Source: Chondrus crispus | Taxonomy: Eukaryota; Rhodophyta; Florideophyceae; Gigartinales; Gigartinaceae | NCBI RefSeq assembly: GCF_000350225.1 | Contig: NW_005179061.1 | Span: 62,001 to 126,000 of the forward strand | Length of the DNA stretch: 64,000 nt | Reading direction: 5' to 3' | Shown here: positions 31,571 to 41,843 of the stretch, in pieces | How the letters are laid out: every line of letters starts with the position of its first letter | Numbering within the stretch: the first letter of the stretch is position 1 | Translations under genes and position numbers: made by a program | Notes under the pieces: generated by a model | What the model saw: only the letters and a program-made list of their open reading frames with translations | The model's database searches: none | Told to the model about the DNA's origin: nothing

Positions 31571-34500
31571 CTACATGCGTATTCCTAGAACATTCTGAAA
31601 TAGCCATGGAGCGACCCTGAATAGACCGGGGTCCTCGATTTCTGCAAATTTATCTGCTTCGGAGTCGTTCTCGTTACCACGGATCCATTTTTCAAATTCT
31701 TCTACCGTCCTCACAGAAGAGAGATGCTGGAATGCATCACGAAGCTCTTGTCTCATGTTTGTATCATTCCAAACTAGAAGAGCCATAGAAATAATCTTCT
31801 TGATAGGACAGTTGTTCTGACCAAAGGTTTTCGCTGGGTGCACAATAGACCCTAAACAGAAGCGGACACCACAACAGCGACATGCCCCTACAATACCCCG
31901 AAACATCGTACATTGTTTCACGCCATGTCCTTCCTGGCCGCATCGTAAACAACGACGGTTGTAGCATGCCCAATACCTTTCATCGGCATTGGGTTTGTGT
32001 TCCACGAGAGACGATTTCTTCACACTACATACAGGACAAAAGAACTTGGTCAGGCGAGGAGAATACCCAGTGCATATGTCTTTTGCACTGGCCGAGGTCT
32101 CAGAGGCGCAACTGCTCCACGCCTTCATTCGCGAGTCCTTACCAGGGCGTCGAGGAGGCGTAACCGTGTCCGATGGAGTAGGGCGTCGAGAAGGCGTAAC
32201 CGTGTCCGATGGAGTATGCGCAACTTTCGATGGTGTTTGCAGAGATTCTGTCCTCTTTGGAGCGTTCACGCGCTTCCTTGTAGGTCGAATCTGAACTTCT
32301 TTCCTGCAGGTGTCCTCGTTTTGGAATTCGGAAGCACGTCTACGTAAACGTATTCCACTTCCTTCGGAAGAACAAATATCACAAGCCTCCATCCCACGTT
32401 CTTGACAAGGTCGGTGATCAGAACACCCGTCCATGAACAGGTCCACCAGCCACCGACGACACTCACCAGCTGCTTCTGTAAGCCCATGTACAGGACCGAA
32501 ACCGGACAATTGCGGTTCAACTGAATGATTGAACTGATCGATAATATTAAGCACAGTACTTTTGGCAGGTTGGCCGTCACGACCGGCACGTCCGCTTTCT
32601 TGCACGTACTCAGTGAGCGTGCTTGGAAGACCAGCATGTACGACAATCCGAACAGTGGAGATGTCAATGCCGCATCCAAATGCTTTCGTTGCAACCATGA
32701 CGTGCGGAAGTCCATCAGATTCATCTTCCCAGCCGGATTGCATTGCATTTCTGTCATCCTTTTCCATACCTGCATGATATTTGAAGCAAGGCATGTCCGG
32801 GTTCAGGGTTTGTAACATCATACAGAGCGAGTCACATTCATCTTTTGTTTGCACGTAAGTGATGGCTCTGGAGGGAGATGTACCGGAAACGTTACGCAAA
32901 TAGTCAAGCATTTCGTCCACCTTACGATTGAGATTTTGCCTCTTCACGTTGTAAACTTCATACCTGATGTTCCGTCTCGACGTTTTCTGACGCACAGTGA
33001 TGAAGTCTGACAATCCACATGCGGAAGTAATTTGTTGTTCAATGGACGGTGGGGCTGTTGCCGTTAGAGCCATAACTGGCACATTGACGAGTTCTGGACG
33101 AATGAAACCGCGCAAGTACTTCATGGCTTCTCTGAAACTGTGCCATAATAAAACCAGATGGCACTCGTCCACGAATATTGCATGCAGCTTATTCATAACC
33201 TTTAGTTCCCTAAGGAAACATTGATAGTCTGGTGAAGACAGATGCTCGGCGCTGGCGACAACAATACGTGCCCCGGCTACATCCCGCGCATTCCACTGAC
33301 AGGCTTGGATACCTGCATCTTCGCAGCGTTTGATAAGGTCAAGCTGCAGAGCCACAAGTGGAACGACTACAACCATCACCTTTGTCTTGTGAGTGAAAGC
33401 GGGAAGCATGAAAGTCAACGACTTCCCGGCACCAGTTGGCAGGACGACCAAGGCGTCGCTCTTTGGTGCTACACAATGCACGACTGCCTTTTCTTGTTCC
33501 TGGGACTTGAAATGCGCGTCACTTTTATTGAGAAAAATCTGCAATTGCTTCAGCAGCGAAGGAGGTTGACAGATTCTCTTCTCGGGCAGAACGGCGTATC
33601 CCTCGGTACCAACCCATTCATTTAGTCGCCTTTTCCCAAGTAAAGAGTCGGAGATATGGAGAATGGCGTTGTGCAGGACCTCAACGCGAGTTTGAAGAGT
33701 CATTTCAAGACGCGAAATGTGACTTGTGACATCGATCGGATGGGTCCCTGCTGATGCATTAGTATCCAGTGCACTAGCAGTCATTTGCAGCTGCTCGTAG
33801 GCGTTCTCGTAAGAACACGGCTCCCCGTCAAACAGCCCAAGTACTTCATGCCACGTTTTGGAGGCCTGACGGAATCGCTCAAGCTGGCTAGCCGTCAATT
33901 TCTTCATATCAAGGGGGGATACACCGTATATCTGGTGAGCGGTATTCTCTGAATGTCCTGCCTGGGTGTGAAGCATTCCCGTGCAGTTTGTTTCGTGCTC
34001 CTCGCTATGCGCGAGGAAGTTTTTCACTACTCCACTGTGGTACTGCCGGTATTGACTGGTTCCAATTGGGATTCCCGCACTTTTCATTACCTTTTCGAAG
34101 CAGTAGCGCAATCGACAAATTCCGAAAGGCTCTCCACGGCTGGCGAACAGGTGGTCACGATGCCTCTCGCCTAGTGATATGGCACTGTCCACATGAACGT
34201 GGTCAAATTTTCTGACAGATGAACCTTCTGGGACCTCATTGGGTTTCGCGAGGAGGTCGACGAGGGCATATTCGACAGGGCGAATAACTGTTAAGTAGAT
34301 GAGCAAGATACCCGCAGTAACAGCATCAGGATATCGCGCAATGGGACGGCCGACACCATCGTGCACATTGCGACCCTTGTGATACGTAATGACAGTAAAC
34401 ACGAGTCCTGCTTGAGTGAAGATGTTCCGCTGTCCTACTGCCGTATTGCAAACCCGCAAAATCCCCAACTCGGATGCCCTTGCCGGTGCTCCTGAGCATA

Positions 34501-36175
34501 CCTGCAAGAGCGTATATATATGTTCTTGTAGACTTTCGCAATCTTGTAGATATGCTCTGGCTTTGTCTTCGTTCAGGGATGTGTCCGATTCCAGGAGTAA
34601 GGGCTTCAGTTTGCCTTGTAAGGCCTGAGACCAATGAAAAAGATGATGTTGGTTTGCCTTGTGCATTCCAAACCAGTAGCCAGGAGTTTGATCTGTCATT
34701 GTGTCGTCCAGGTTTTGAACGGACGACCAGAATGCATCTGTAATCCTGAGTCCATTGAGCAGTTTTTCTTGCATCAATCCCAATGAAATTTTCTGCAATT
34801 GCTTCATTTTCAATCCAAGTTGCGATAAAGAAAGCTCGATTCCATCAATAATTGCGCATCTCGGATGCGTCGGACAGATTAGAAAGCGAATATTATGTAC
34901 TTCCCCAACCTTGATGCGATTACAGACTTTCATGCAGTACTGCACATATTGAAGGCCATTATCCACATGCGGGTGATTCAGTTTCAAGACTCGCTCCCAA
35001 GACTCGGTAGTGTCGCTAGAGCTGTAGAGATATATTTCCATCACGACTAGGCAGCGAGCAAAGTGCTTCACGGCTGCGAGAATGGGAGTCAATTCGCTGG
35101 CGTTCGCAAATCGGTACTCGTTTGAGCGATCGAGAATGACACTGTAGCATGAGATGAACAAGGCGATTAGTTCGTTGCTTTCGTTGTGACGAAAAAGGAG
35201 GTTCTGTAGGATATCATGGAAGTTTCGCAACTTGGATGCCATTGGTGCATTGGAATCTGCTCGCAGAGATTCTGCACTCCGAATGGCATCGGGAGGTATA
35301 TATTGATACAACTGCCTGCTAGAAGACATCAAGTTGAAGACGAATTCCAGTACTTGGACCATTCTGTTGTCATAGTGCTCCACAGTTTTCCGACTAACAG
35401 CAATGTTGAGGTCCGACTCTATAAACGTGTGTGACTGGATCCAAACCTTCTGTTCGGTTATGTCGAAGGCCTGCTTGTGGTACGCTGTGACCACCTCGCG
35501 TGAAAGTGTGCGTATACGGCTGTCAGTACTCTTGCACAGGGAGCTGGCTTCAGAAAGTTTAAGCCCACAACGCTTTAAGTGAGTGTCGAAGCGAAAAACT
35601 GAAAGTAATGCGCTCATCTCTGAAATCCCGGCCTCGTTGATGGCAGTACTCGCTGGAGTGGCTCCCTGCAGTTTCCTCATGGATTCTGCGAGGACATCGG
35701 AAAAGAGGTCACCGCCGTTTTCTACGACTTGATAGTATCTGCACTTGTTTCCGCCAAAGATGGCCTGTCCCTTCACCTCATCGAGCTGACGAGATAAATG
35801 TCCCTTGCACGCTTTACTCGCAGCACAATTTCGACGAACGGAAGCGCCTTTCCGTGCCAGATATCCGCAGTCGGGGCACTTGTGACACAGTGCCGTGGGA
35901 AACCCTTCCAGAGGCGGAAGGGCAGGTCCGGAACGATATTCAACCACAGTCGTTGCCAAGTATTTGTGTCTCATCTCAGCAGCCGATGCATTAACAATGG
36001 GAGACAGGCTTCGGGCGTCTCCAATCTCGCCAGCAATCTGAATGCTGCTTTCATGCGAAATTAAATGGTTTCTCTTCATATGCTTCACTACACCATCAAA
36101 TTCGACTGCGTGTTTGCACCGTACGCAAAATGGGAGATCGAGTTGCTCATTGTATACAACTGTAGGGCCATTCAT
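31571..36175 (-). CDS. Zinc finger / tyrosine-recombinase-like / RecQ helicase fusion protein
   Basis: The first ATG is at 36175 (MNGPTVVYNEQ), giving 1534 residues. The N-terminus has a C2H2-like finger (C17, C20, H32, H37) resembling the OrsD/DUF3505 type, and further Cys pairs (CHKCPDC). The middle matches a tyrosine recombinase: box-I arginine in APARASEL (R566), YHKGR (K600), QYRQYHSG (R710), QAGHSENTAHQIYG (H740, Y750). A RecQ-type helicase follows: PTGAGKS (913-919), FVDECH (1003-1006 is DECH), ALTATAPP, FGCGIDI, QESGRAGRDG (near 1192), and an RQC zinc site around CDIC. The tail has a TPSDTVTP(S/P)RRP repeat and a CCHC knuckle (1409-1422). Known RecQ helicases lack a recombinase domain. 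The combination suggests a DNA-mobilising or telomere-associated protein. HxxR is not canonical, so recombinase activity is uncertain. Confidence 0.8.
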   Translation of the reverse strand: MNGPTVVYNEQLDLPFCVRCKHAVEFDGVVKHMKRNHLISHESSIQIAGEIGDARSLSPIVNASAAEMRHKYLATTVVEYRSGPALPPLEGFPTALCHKCPDCGYLARKGASVRRNCAASKACKGHLSRQLDEVKGQAIFGGNKCRYYQVVENGGDLFSDVLAESMRKLQGATPASTAINEAGISEMSALLSVFRFDTHLKRCGLKLSEASSLCKSTDSRIRTLSREVVTAYHKQAFDITEQKVWIQSHTFIESDLNIAVSRKTVEHYDNRMVQVLEFVFNLMSSSRQLYQYIPPDAIRSAESLRADSNAPMASKLRNFHDILQNLLFRHNESNELIALFISCYSVILDRSNEYRFANASELTPILAAVKHFARCLVVMEIYLYSSSDTTESWERVLKLNHPHVDNGLQYVQYCMKVCNRIKVGEVHNIRFLICPTHPRCAIIDGIELSLSQLGLKMKQLQKISLGLMQEKLLNGLRITDAFWSSVQNLDDTMTDQTPGYWFGMHKANQHHLFHWSQALQGKLKPLLLESDTSLNEDKARAYLQDCESLQEHIYTLLQVCSGAPARASELGILRVCNTAVGQRNIFTQAGLVFTVITYHKGRNVHDGVGRPIARYPDAVTAGILLIYLTVIRPVEYALVDLLAKPNEVPEGSSVRKFDHVHVDSAISLGERHRDHLFASRGEPFGICRLRYCFEKVMKSAGIPIGTSQYRQYHSGVVKNFLAHSEEHETNCTGMLHTQAGHSENTAHQIYGVSPLDMKKLTASQLERFRQASKTWHEVLGLFDGEPCSYENAYEQLQMTASALDTNASAGTHPIDVTSHISRLEMTLQTRVEVLHNAILHISDSLLGKRRLNEWVGTEGYAVLPEKRICQPPSLLKQLQIFLNKSDAHFKSQEQEKAVVHCVAPKSDALVVLPTGAGKSLTFMLPAFTHKTKVMVVVVPLVALQLDLIKRCEDAGIQACQWNARDVAGARIVVASAEHLSSPDYQCFLRELKVMNKLHAIFVDECHLVLLWHSFREAMKYLRGFIRPELVNVPVMALTATAPPSIEQQITSACGLSDFITVRQKTSRRNIRYEVYNVKRQNLNRKVDEMLDYLRNVSGTSPSRAITYVQTKDECDSLCMMLQTLNPDMPCFKYHAGMEKDDRNAMQSGWEDESDGLPHVMVATKAFGCGIDISTVRIVVHAGLPSTLTEYVQESGRAGRDGQPAKSTVLNIIDQFNHSVEPQLSGFGPVHGLTEAAGECRRWLVDLFMDGCSDHRPCQERGMEACDICSSEGSGIRLRRRASEFQNEDTCRKEVQIRPTRKRVNAPKRTESLQTPSKVAHTPSDTVTPSRRPTPSDTVTPPRRPGKDSRMKAWSSCASETSASAKDICTGYSPRLTKFFCPVCSVKKSSLVEHKPNADERYWACYNRRCLRCGQEGHGVKQCTMFRGIVGACRCCGVRFCLGSIVHPAKTFGQNNCPIKKIISMALLVWNDTNMRQELRDAFQHLSSVRTVEEFEKWIRGNENDSEADKFAEIEDPGLFRVAPWLFQNVLGIRM

Positions 36176-37933
36176 GATGCGCAACGGACGACAGACAGAA
36201 CTTTGTAGAGAGGAAGAAGTGGGAAGAGGAAATGAGAGGGGTCAGGGACTACGAGAACCTTGTATTTAGGGCAGGAAGAATGGCGGAGGGTGAAGTTTAC
36301 ATAATTATCGCAATAGTCGAGCATGGAACTATCTCTCCTGCTGTCGATGCATAACCTGCAAAAATACTGCCGTTACAGTTAGAGAATGATCAAAACGTAT
36401 GGAATGCAATGCTACATGTTTCTGCCGTTACATATCTCTAATAACAAATTGCTGGTCTCCTTGCTGGTCTAGGAAACTTTCTGTAACGCCCTTTAGGACG
36501 CCCTGCGCTCGCCAGGCTAGGGACGGATCCAAATGCCTAACGCTGAATGCTTTGGTGGTGCTGCTGCAAGGTTGATCCCGGGCTAAATTAGTGTGGGAGC
36601 CTGCCACGGAGGTGAGTGGACAGCCACCTGTAAGAAGGGTCACGCCCATGTCACATCGGAACAATATCATACAGTGCTGTTCACTGTACCGTACTGTACT
36701 GTACTTTTCGGCAGGATACGACCGTCACACAGAGGTGTCTTCCTTTCCCAACTTCCTATAATATATTTTTTATATTCTCCTCGACATGTAGGCCTATTTG
36801 AGGTTCTCTACCTGTTTCATTGACATTCGCTCGCCTATGGGTCTCGTGATTTGTCACAGATCTCAAATGTATTTCGGTCTCCCTTTTCCCTTTTGACATA
36901 AGATGCGGTGACAATTTAATGTTGCCACATTTGGGAAATGGTGGCACACATGACATCCTTCATATCATTTGGTAGAATACGAAGAGAGATTAAGGACTTT
37001 CATTGTTATGACATCAAGAATATAAGAAAAAGTGGTGGATATGTCAAATCGTATTGGCAGGAGGTCCGCATATTTCATGCAATGGCAATGAGTCAACATA
37101 ATCCTCACAACATGAAAGCGAATCACTGTACACAATTTACATTATGGTCTTTTTCGGTCGTCAGCACACCATAATTTCTGGGATAGCAGTACACATCACA
37201 ATTTTAATGGAACTCGGTGTCACACATCCTGGATTTTCATTGTAAACAGTCCATTTCAACTCCTATTTTTTCGAAACGATACACATAGCGAAATTAATTG
37301 GCGGCTGCGGTCCATTCTCGGACTTCATCGGTAATCGGTACACCAAACTTGGCGGTGACAATACGAAGAGGCGAATATTTCGGCATTTTGTTGCGAAATG
37401 TATGTAAGAATATTCCCGTCGTCGTCGGACATTCACCACCGCCGTCGATACCCATCCTTACGAGTGTGTCGCACCCGACAGCGCCCTACCTTGGCCATTC
37501 GCTTCTGCAGTATACATCATTTGCCGTTTCAGGTCAGGTATGTTCTCCCTCCGCCATTATACATTATAAAACCACCGTTTTCCATTGCGAAGCATTGCCG
37601 CCTGCATTGCCATTACTTTTCGAGAACCAGCACCGTTTTGCCATACTTTTATATGTCCACTTTTAACCACTTACCGCACGCTCAGTGCGGCTTACATACA
37701 GTACATCATACCCAAAGCCACCCCCCACCGATCCATATCCCTTCAACGCTAAATAGCAAAACGCTAAAAAGCAAAACTCCCATTATACTCAATAAACTCT
37801 CAATAGGAAGATAACTCAAGGCGCAACAGGCAAACTAGTCCCTCCCTCTCTTCTCTCTTCTCTCTTCTCTCTCCTCTCTCCTCTCTCCTCTCTCCTCTCT
37901 CCTCTCCGTGACAAGGAAGATGCGGTCACAAAA
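36176..37933. other. AT-rich intergenic between two minus-strand genes
   Basis: No gene recognised. A TAAATAC at about 36262-36268 (minus strand) is the only TATA-like site before the RecQ-like gene. A CTCTT/CTCTC microsatellite occupies about 37847-37907. Confidence 0.45.
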
Positions 37934-37939
37934 TTTATT
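37934..37939 (-). terminator. Poly(A) signal AATAAA of methyltransferase-SET gene 1
   Basis: AATAAA on the minus strand, 23 bp after the stop codon at 37962. Confidence 0.6.
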
Positions 37940-37961
37940 GTGAATGGAGTCCAACAGTCCC

Positions 37962-40900
37962 CTACTCTATGAAGATATCTCTAATGTAGTCGGCGAACAG
38001 TTCCTCTCCAGGATTGATAAGCCTCAATGCCTTGACGCGCATCAGCGTGTGTTTCTGCAACGCAGACGTCGAGGTCACTTTTGACACCGACAGATCATAT
38101 GCAACGTTGACGTTTCTCGGATTGGCGAGACGACCGTCAACAAAATCTTTGTGATCCTTATCATCTGGGTGATAGCGGTGGTCGTTGATGAAAGCCCCGA
38201 CGCAAAATCTGGAAGGGACGATTGAAATGGCCTTTTGTCCATCGATAAGGTCCGTCACATTCTGAAAAACTCGTCCCTGCGTTGGCACCAGCATGGCATA
38301 GGTCATGAAGCGTTCGCGGTCCACTCCCATAAGCCCTTCTCCGTATGGCTTGTTCTTCGATTTAGACCGAATAAGGTCATGATAGACCAACGTGCCGTAG
38401 TAGAGGCAGATGTCGTCGTCAACGTCGAATGTTCTTGTAGCAAAAAGCCCGAGTCCCGCCTTCGGATGCCGAACAGAAGAGGGCGCCAACGCTACGCCGA
38501 ATTGAACTGCCTCTATCGCTCGGAGGGCGTGGACGTCTGTCTGATGAAAACGACCTTGTAGTTCGCGTTTCCAAGCGTTGAGCGGAACATTGCGACATTT
38601 CTGAATCAACTCAGGGCTTTCCCAGGCCGTTGAAAGATAGGCTAGAATGTGATCTGGAAAAGTCTGGTAGGGAGGTAGGCCCGACGGAGGTGCCCACTTC
38701 CCATTCCTGCTTCTTCTATTTCCATTCCTGTTGTGCACATACAGAGCTGCACCATGGATGTCGTCGTCCGTCATGACCTGACCTACGTCCACCAGCTTGT
38801 TCACAATAGCCCCCGCGTAGCTCTCAATGACCTTCTTCTTGGCGTGCTCGAAGCACACAGCTTCTTTTTCGCAACCAATAAATCTCCTTGCTCCATTATC
38901 CTTGTCCAGATTGAAACATGCGATAGCCGTTGAAAATGTTCCGGCAAACGGGTCCACAACAATGTCTCCTGCCTGGGAGAAACGACAGATGAGCTCTTTC
39001 AAAAGGGACACGCATTTCTGCTCTGGCCTTAGCATGCGAGAGGTATCTCCAATCTTGACCATGTGCCGTTCTCCCGGAACGAGGCCCATGACATTGTTAA
39101 TGACATTGCGAGTCGCACGGTACTCGGAGGGAACGTAGTTGAAACACTTGTAGTTCACCATGAGCCTCCCTTCCTTGAACTGTGGACCCTTCTTCATGAC
39201 ATGAATGACCACTTCTGCCATGTTGGACAGCGCAAACGTCGCGCGTCCAGGGAAGCCATTGCATACAGATGGATGGTATATGCAGTACAGCGGAGTGGAT
39301 GCAACCCAAAATGTGGGCTGGCTTGCTTGAGACGATGATGATGAGTCTCCAGACGTCGTAGGATGGGCGGTGAATGCTTCTCTCCATATAGTGAATTGCT
39401 GAGCGGAGCAGAATATCAGCGCATGCCCTCCTGGACGAAGCATCTCGTCGACGCAGTTAACGAAAGACTCATACTGTTCTTTCCGGATTTCATCGTAATC
39501 AGCATGGTTGCGGCCCCTGTCCCTTCGGACATTGAAGGGAGGGTCCGTCAGGACAAGCTGAACTTTTCCATGCAGCTCTTCGTCTTCGGTCAGGGCATCG
39601 TACGCTTCAATGAAAGATTCAAAGTCGCAGTTGTACATCCTCACGGCTGCTTTCCTCATCTCAGAGAAAATGATCCGCTCGTTGTGCACGTCCTCTCCCT
39701 CATTCAAAGCTTCCAGAGAGGCTTCATCCGACGCAGTTGAAGTGGATTCAGCCTCCCCCACCACTTGAAGAACGTGCCGTGCACATACGACCTGACTAGA
39801 AGCAGAAGCCAGATTCGTCGTTGCACCTGGCGAAGGAGGAGGAAAAGGATCACCGGGAACAGCCGCTGAGGAAGCGATTTCACTCGTATAGGATTTGACC
39901 TGTCTCACCAATGCTGCACAGTAGGATCGGAATCTCGGGGGCAGGATGCCCCTGCGTCGAACGTACTTGGTCAGAAAGAACATTTCCTTGACTTCTTTAG
40001 CAGAGTAGAGATCACTTGACAATAACGCGCGTTCCAAATCTTGAAAAAAGTCTCCTACAAACTTGCGAAGGTTGCTGTCAACGATTGCAGGCCGATCGAA
40101 GGCATCGGAAAAGGTCTCCGTTCGATCGTTTGTTGCCGGCATGTCTTCAACAAACTTGACCAGCGTAGACAGTGGTGCAAACCCTTCTTCTCGGGTTGGA
40201 ATCACTTCAAACTGCGCCAAGGGAGATACCAATCTCAAGTAGGGTGCACTCATCCTTTCCAAGCTTTGAAATCCGAGGTACTCTGCAAAGCAATTCCAAG
40301 CACCGACAACAGTCTCGATGATGTAGCCAATCTTCTGCGGAAGTGGGTCACGCAAGTCGGTTAGACCTTGTACAGAGAGAACTTTGACAGCCTCATCCGG
40401 CGTTGCGTTCAGACGTCGTCGTTTACTCGGCCTGCTTCTATTGACAATTGCCATGAGCTTGACCACGGCTGAGACGTGTAGCAGCTGTTGAAAGGGGGTT
40501 GCTTCAGTAGTCGGGAAAGGACTTGACTTGCGACGAGTCTTGCTCTCTCCGATGAACGTGAATGAAGGGCAGATCAACGCCATAACTCTCATAGGAAGGT
40601 GTGAGGTCAGGACATGCTCGATAAGAGCACGAACACGTCCATCAGTTCCTCTTGTCGCAAACGTGCTCTTACACACGCGAAACGATCTCGCATTAGATCG
40701 CGAATCCAGCATGTCCGTACATGACTCTTTCGTATGAGTATACAGCAGGACGTTTCCAGACAAGGACTGAAGCAGTACTTGAATGGGCCGTGGGGTCGTC
40801 TGTGCGGAGAAATGTGAAGACAACACCCATGCCATGTAGTCTTTCCATGATATTTCCTTGCCGGGATGTTCATGTCTCCAAAGGTCGAGCACTTGATACG

Positions 40901-40964
40901 AGTGCAGGACGAATCTTGACGTCTTTCCTAATTCCTTAAACGTGTAGTCTCCGTCTGCTGCCAT
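37962..40964 (-). CDS. Beta-class DNA amino-methyltransferase fused to a SET domain (copy 1, intact)
   Basis: The first ATG is at 40964 (MAADGDYTFKELGK), giving 1000 residues. Residues 1-450 are unrecognised. A methyltransferase follows, with catalytic motif IV LVLTDPPFN (DPPF at 474-477), then RPEQKCVSLLKELI (motif X, near 646), then the AdoMet-binding VVDPFAGTFSTA (671-679) and FIGCEKE. The order IV-X-I defines the beta class, and DPP(F/Y) favours adenine N6 over cytosine N4. Residues 831-1000 form a SET domain: GLGLFATRTF, ICLYYGTLVYHD, GAFINDHRYHP, NPRNVNVAYD, and INPGEELFADY with the usual Tyr. The NHSC motif is altered to NDHR and there is no post-SET Cys cluster. One polypeptide could therefore mark DNA and a histone or other lysine. 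Its frame is clean. Neighbours are the RecQ fusion downstream and repeat block A upstream. Confidence 0.85.
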   Translation of the reverse strand: MAADGDYTFKELGKTSRFVLHSYQVLDLWRHEHPGKEISWKDYMAWVLSSHFSAQTTPRPIQVLLQSLSGNVLLYTHTKESCTDMLDSRSNARSFRVCKSTFATRGTDGRVRALIEHVLTSHLPMRVMALICPSFTFIGESKTRRKSSPFPTTEATPFQQLLHVSAVVKLMAIVNRSRPSKRRRLNATPDEAVKVLSVQGLTDLRDPLPQKIGYIIETVVGAWNCFAEYLGFQSLERMSAPYLRLVSPLAQFEVIPTREEGFAPLSTLVKFVEDMPATNDRTETFSDAFDRPAIVDSNLRKFVGDFFQDLERALLSSDLYSAKEVKEMFFLTKYVRRRGILPPRFRSYCAALVRQVKSYTSEIASSAAVPGDPFPPPSPGATTNLASASSQVVCARHVLQVVGEAESTSTASDEASLEALNEGEDVHNERIIFSEMRKAAVRMYNCDFESFIEAYDALTEDEELHGKVQLVLTDPPFNVRRDRGRNHADYDEIRKEQYESFVNCVDEMLRPGGHALIFCSAQQFTIWREAFTAHPTTSGDSSSSSQASQPTFWVASTPLYCIYHPSVCNGFPGRATFALSNMAEVVIHVMKKGPQFKEGRLMVNYKCFNYVPSEYRATRNVINNVMGLVPGERHMVKIGDTSRMLRPEQKCVSLLKELICRFSQAGDIVVDPFAGTFSTAIACFNLDKDNGARRFIGCEKEAVCFEHAKKKVIESYAGAIVNKLVDVGQVMTDDDIHGAALYVHNRNGNRRSRNGKWAPPSGLPPYQTFPDHILAYLSTAWESPELIQKCRNVPLNAWKRELQGRFHQTDVHALRAIEAVQFGVALAPSSVRHPKAGLGLFATRTFDVDDDICLYYGTLVYHDLIRSKSKNKPYGEGLMGVDRERFMTYAMLVPTQGRVFQNVTDLIDGQKAISIVPSRFCVGAFINDHRYHPDDKDHKDFVDGRLANPRNVNVAYDLSVSKVTSTSALQKHTLMRVKALRLINPGEELFADYIRDIFIE

Positions 40965-41234
40965 ATTTTGGATTCCGGAGACGGCGGCGCTCGTAGTGCA
41001 GGACTTTTCGTGCAGCGAGCGAAGAGAGGAACGAGAGGAACGAAACTGCAAAAGATAAAAGTTCGGAAAGGCGGTCGCCAAAATACCCCTGGCGGTCGGA
41101 TGTTACTCGGGGCCCGTCGTTTGTGGTGGTTGACAAGGAGAGTGGGTGTATGATGAGGGAAACGGAAAAGGGATGCACGATGCGGAAAGAGGATATAGTC
41201 GTACGAAGGTGTGTGCGTTTGCGTTTGAGCGTGT

Positions 41235-41274
<40 letters not shown>

Positions 41275-41362
41275 CAGTGATCAGTTATCAGTTCCAAGTG
41301 ATCGGTCCAAGTGATCGGTGCACTGCAAACACACAGTAGTATGAGTATTGAATTGCGATTAT
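40965..41362. other. Upstream region of methyltransferase-SET gene 1 with a GT microsatellite
   Basis: A pure GT run occupies about 41238-41270. No clean TATA box was found on the minus strand before 40964. GTGATCGGTCCAAGTGATCG (41299-41318) is a short repeat leading into the palindromic satellite. Confidence 0.5.
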
Positions 41363-41843
41363 AAATTTTGGTGGGAAATGATACCTAGTGTCGTACGGCA
41401 CCCCTCCGAGGCATGTGATCAGCGGCGGCTGATCACACGACGCCAACGCAGAGTTAGAACTAATTAAAATACGTAAATAATGCATTTGCACAGGATGCAA
41501 AAAGTACAGCAGTGACACGTATACGTTTGTTCAGAAATGATGCAAATATGCAGCAGGGTCATGAAGACAAGTGTGTTTCGAGAAGTATGCAAATTTTATA
41601 CAGCAATGACGATGTCGTACGACACCCCCTGTCGGTCTGTGATCAGTGGCCACTGATCACAGCTCCCCCCTGATCACAGGTCCAAACTCTCAAAATTTGC
41701 ACGGAAATTTTGCAAATTTTATACAGCAATGACGATGTCGTACGACACCCCCTGTCGGTCTGTGATCAGTGGCCACTGATCACAGCTCCCCACTGATCAC
41801 AGGTCCTAACTCTCAAAATTTGCGCGGAAATTTTGCAAATTGC
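41363..41843 (+). repeat. Palindromic satellite, 123-bp unit, array 1
   Basis: Units contain GATGTCGTACGACACC and the perfect 20-bp palindrome TGATCAGTGGCCACTGATCA (41640-41659 and 41763-41782, exactly 123 bp apart), then TCCCCACTGATCACAGGTC and CTCAAAATTTGC. A diverged first unit has TGATCAGCGGCGGCTGATCA at 41417-41436. The same unit appears near 43.4, 58.0 and 60.2 kb. Confidence 0.92.
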
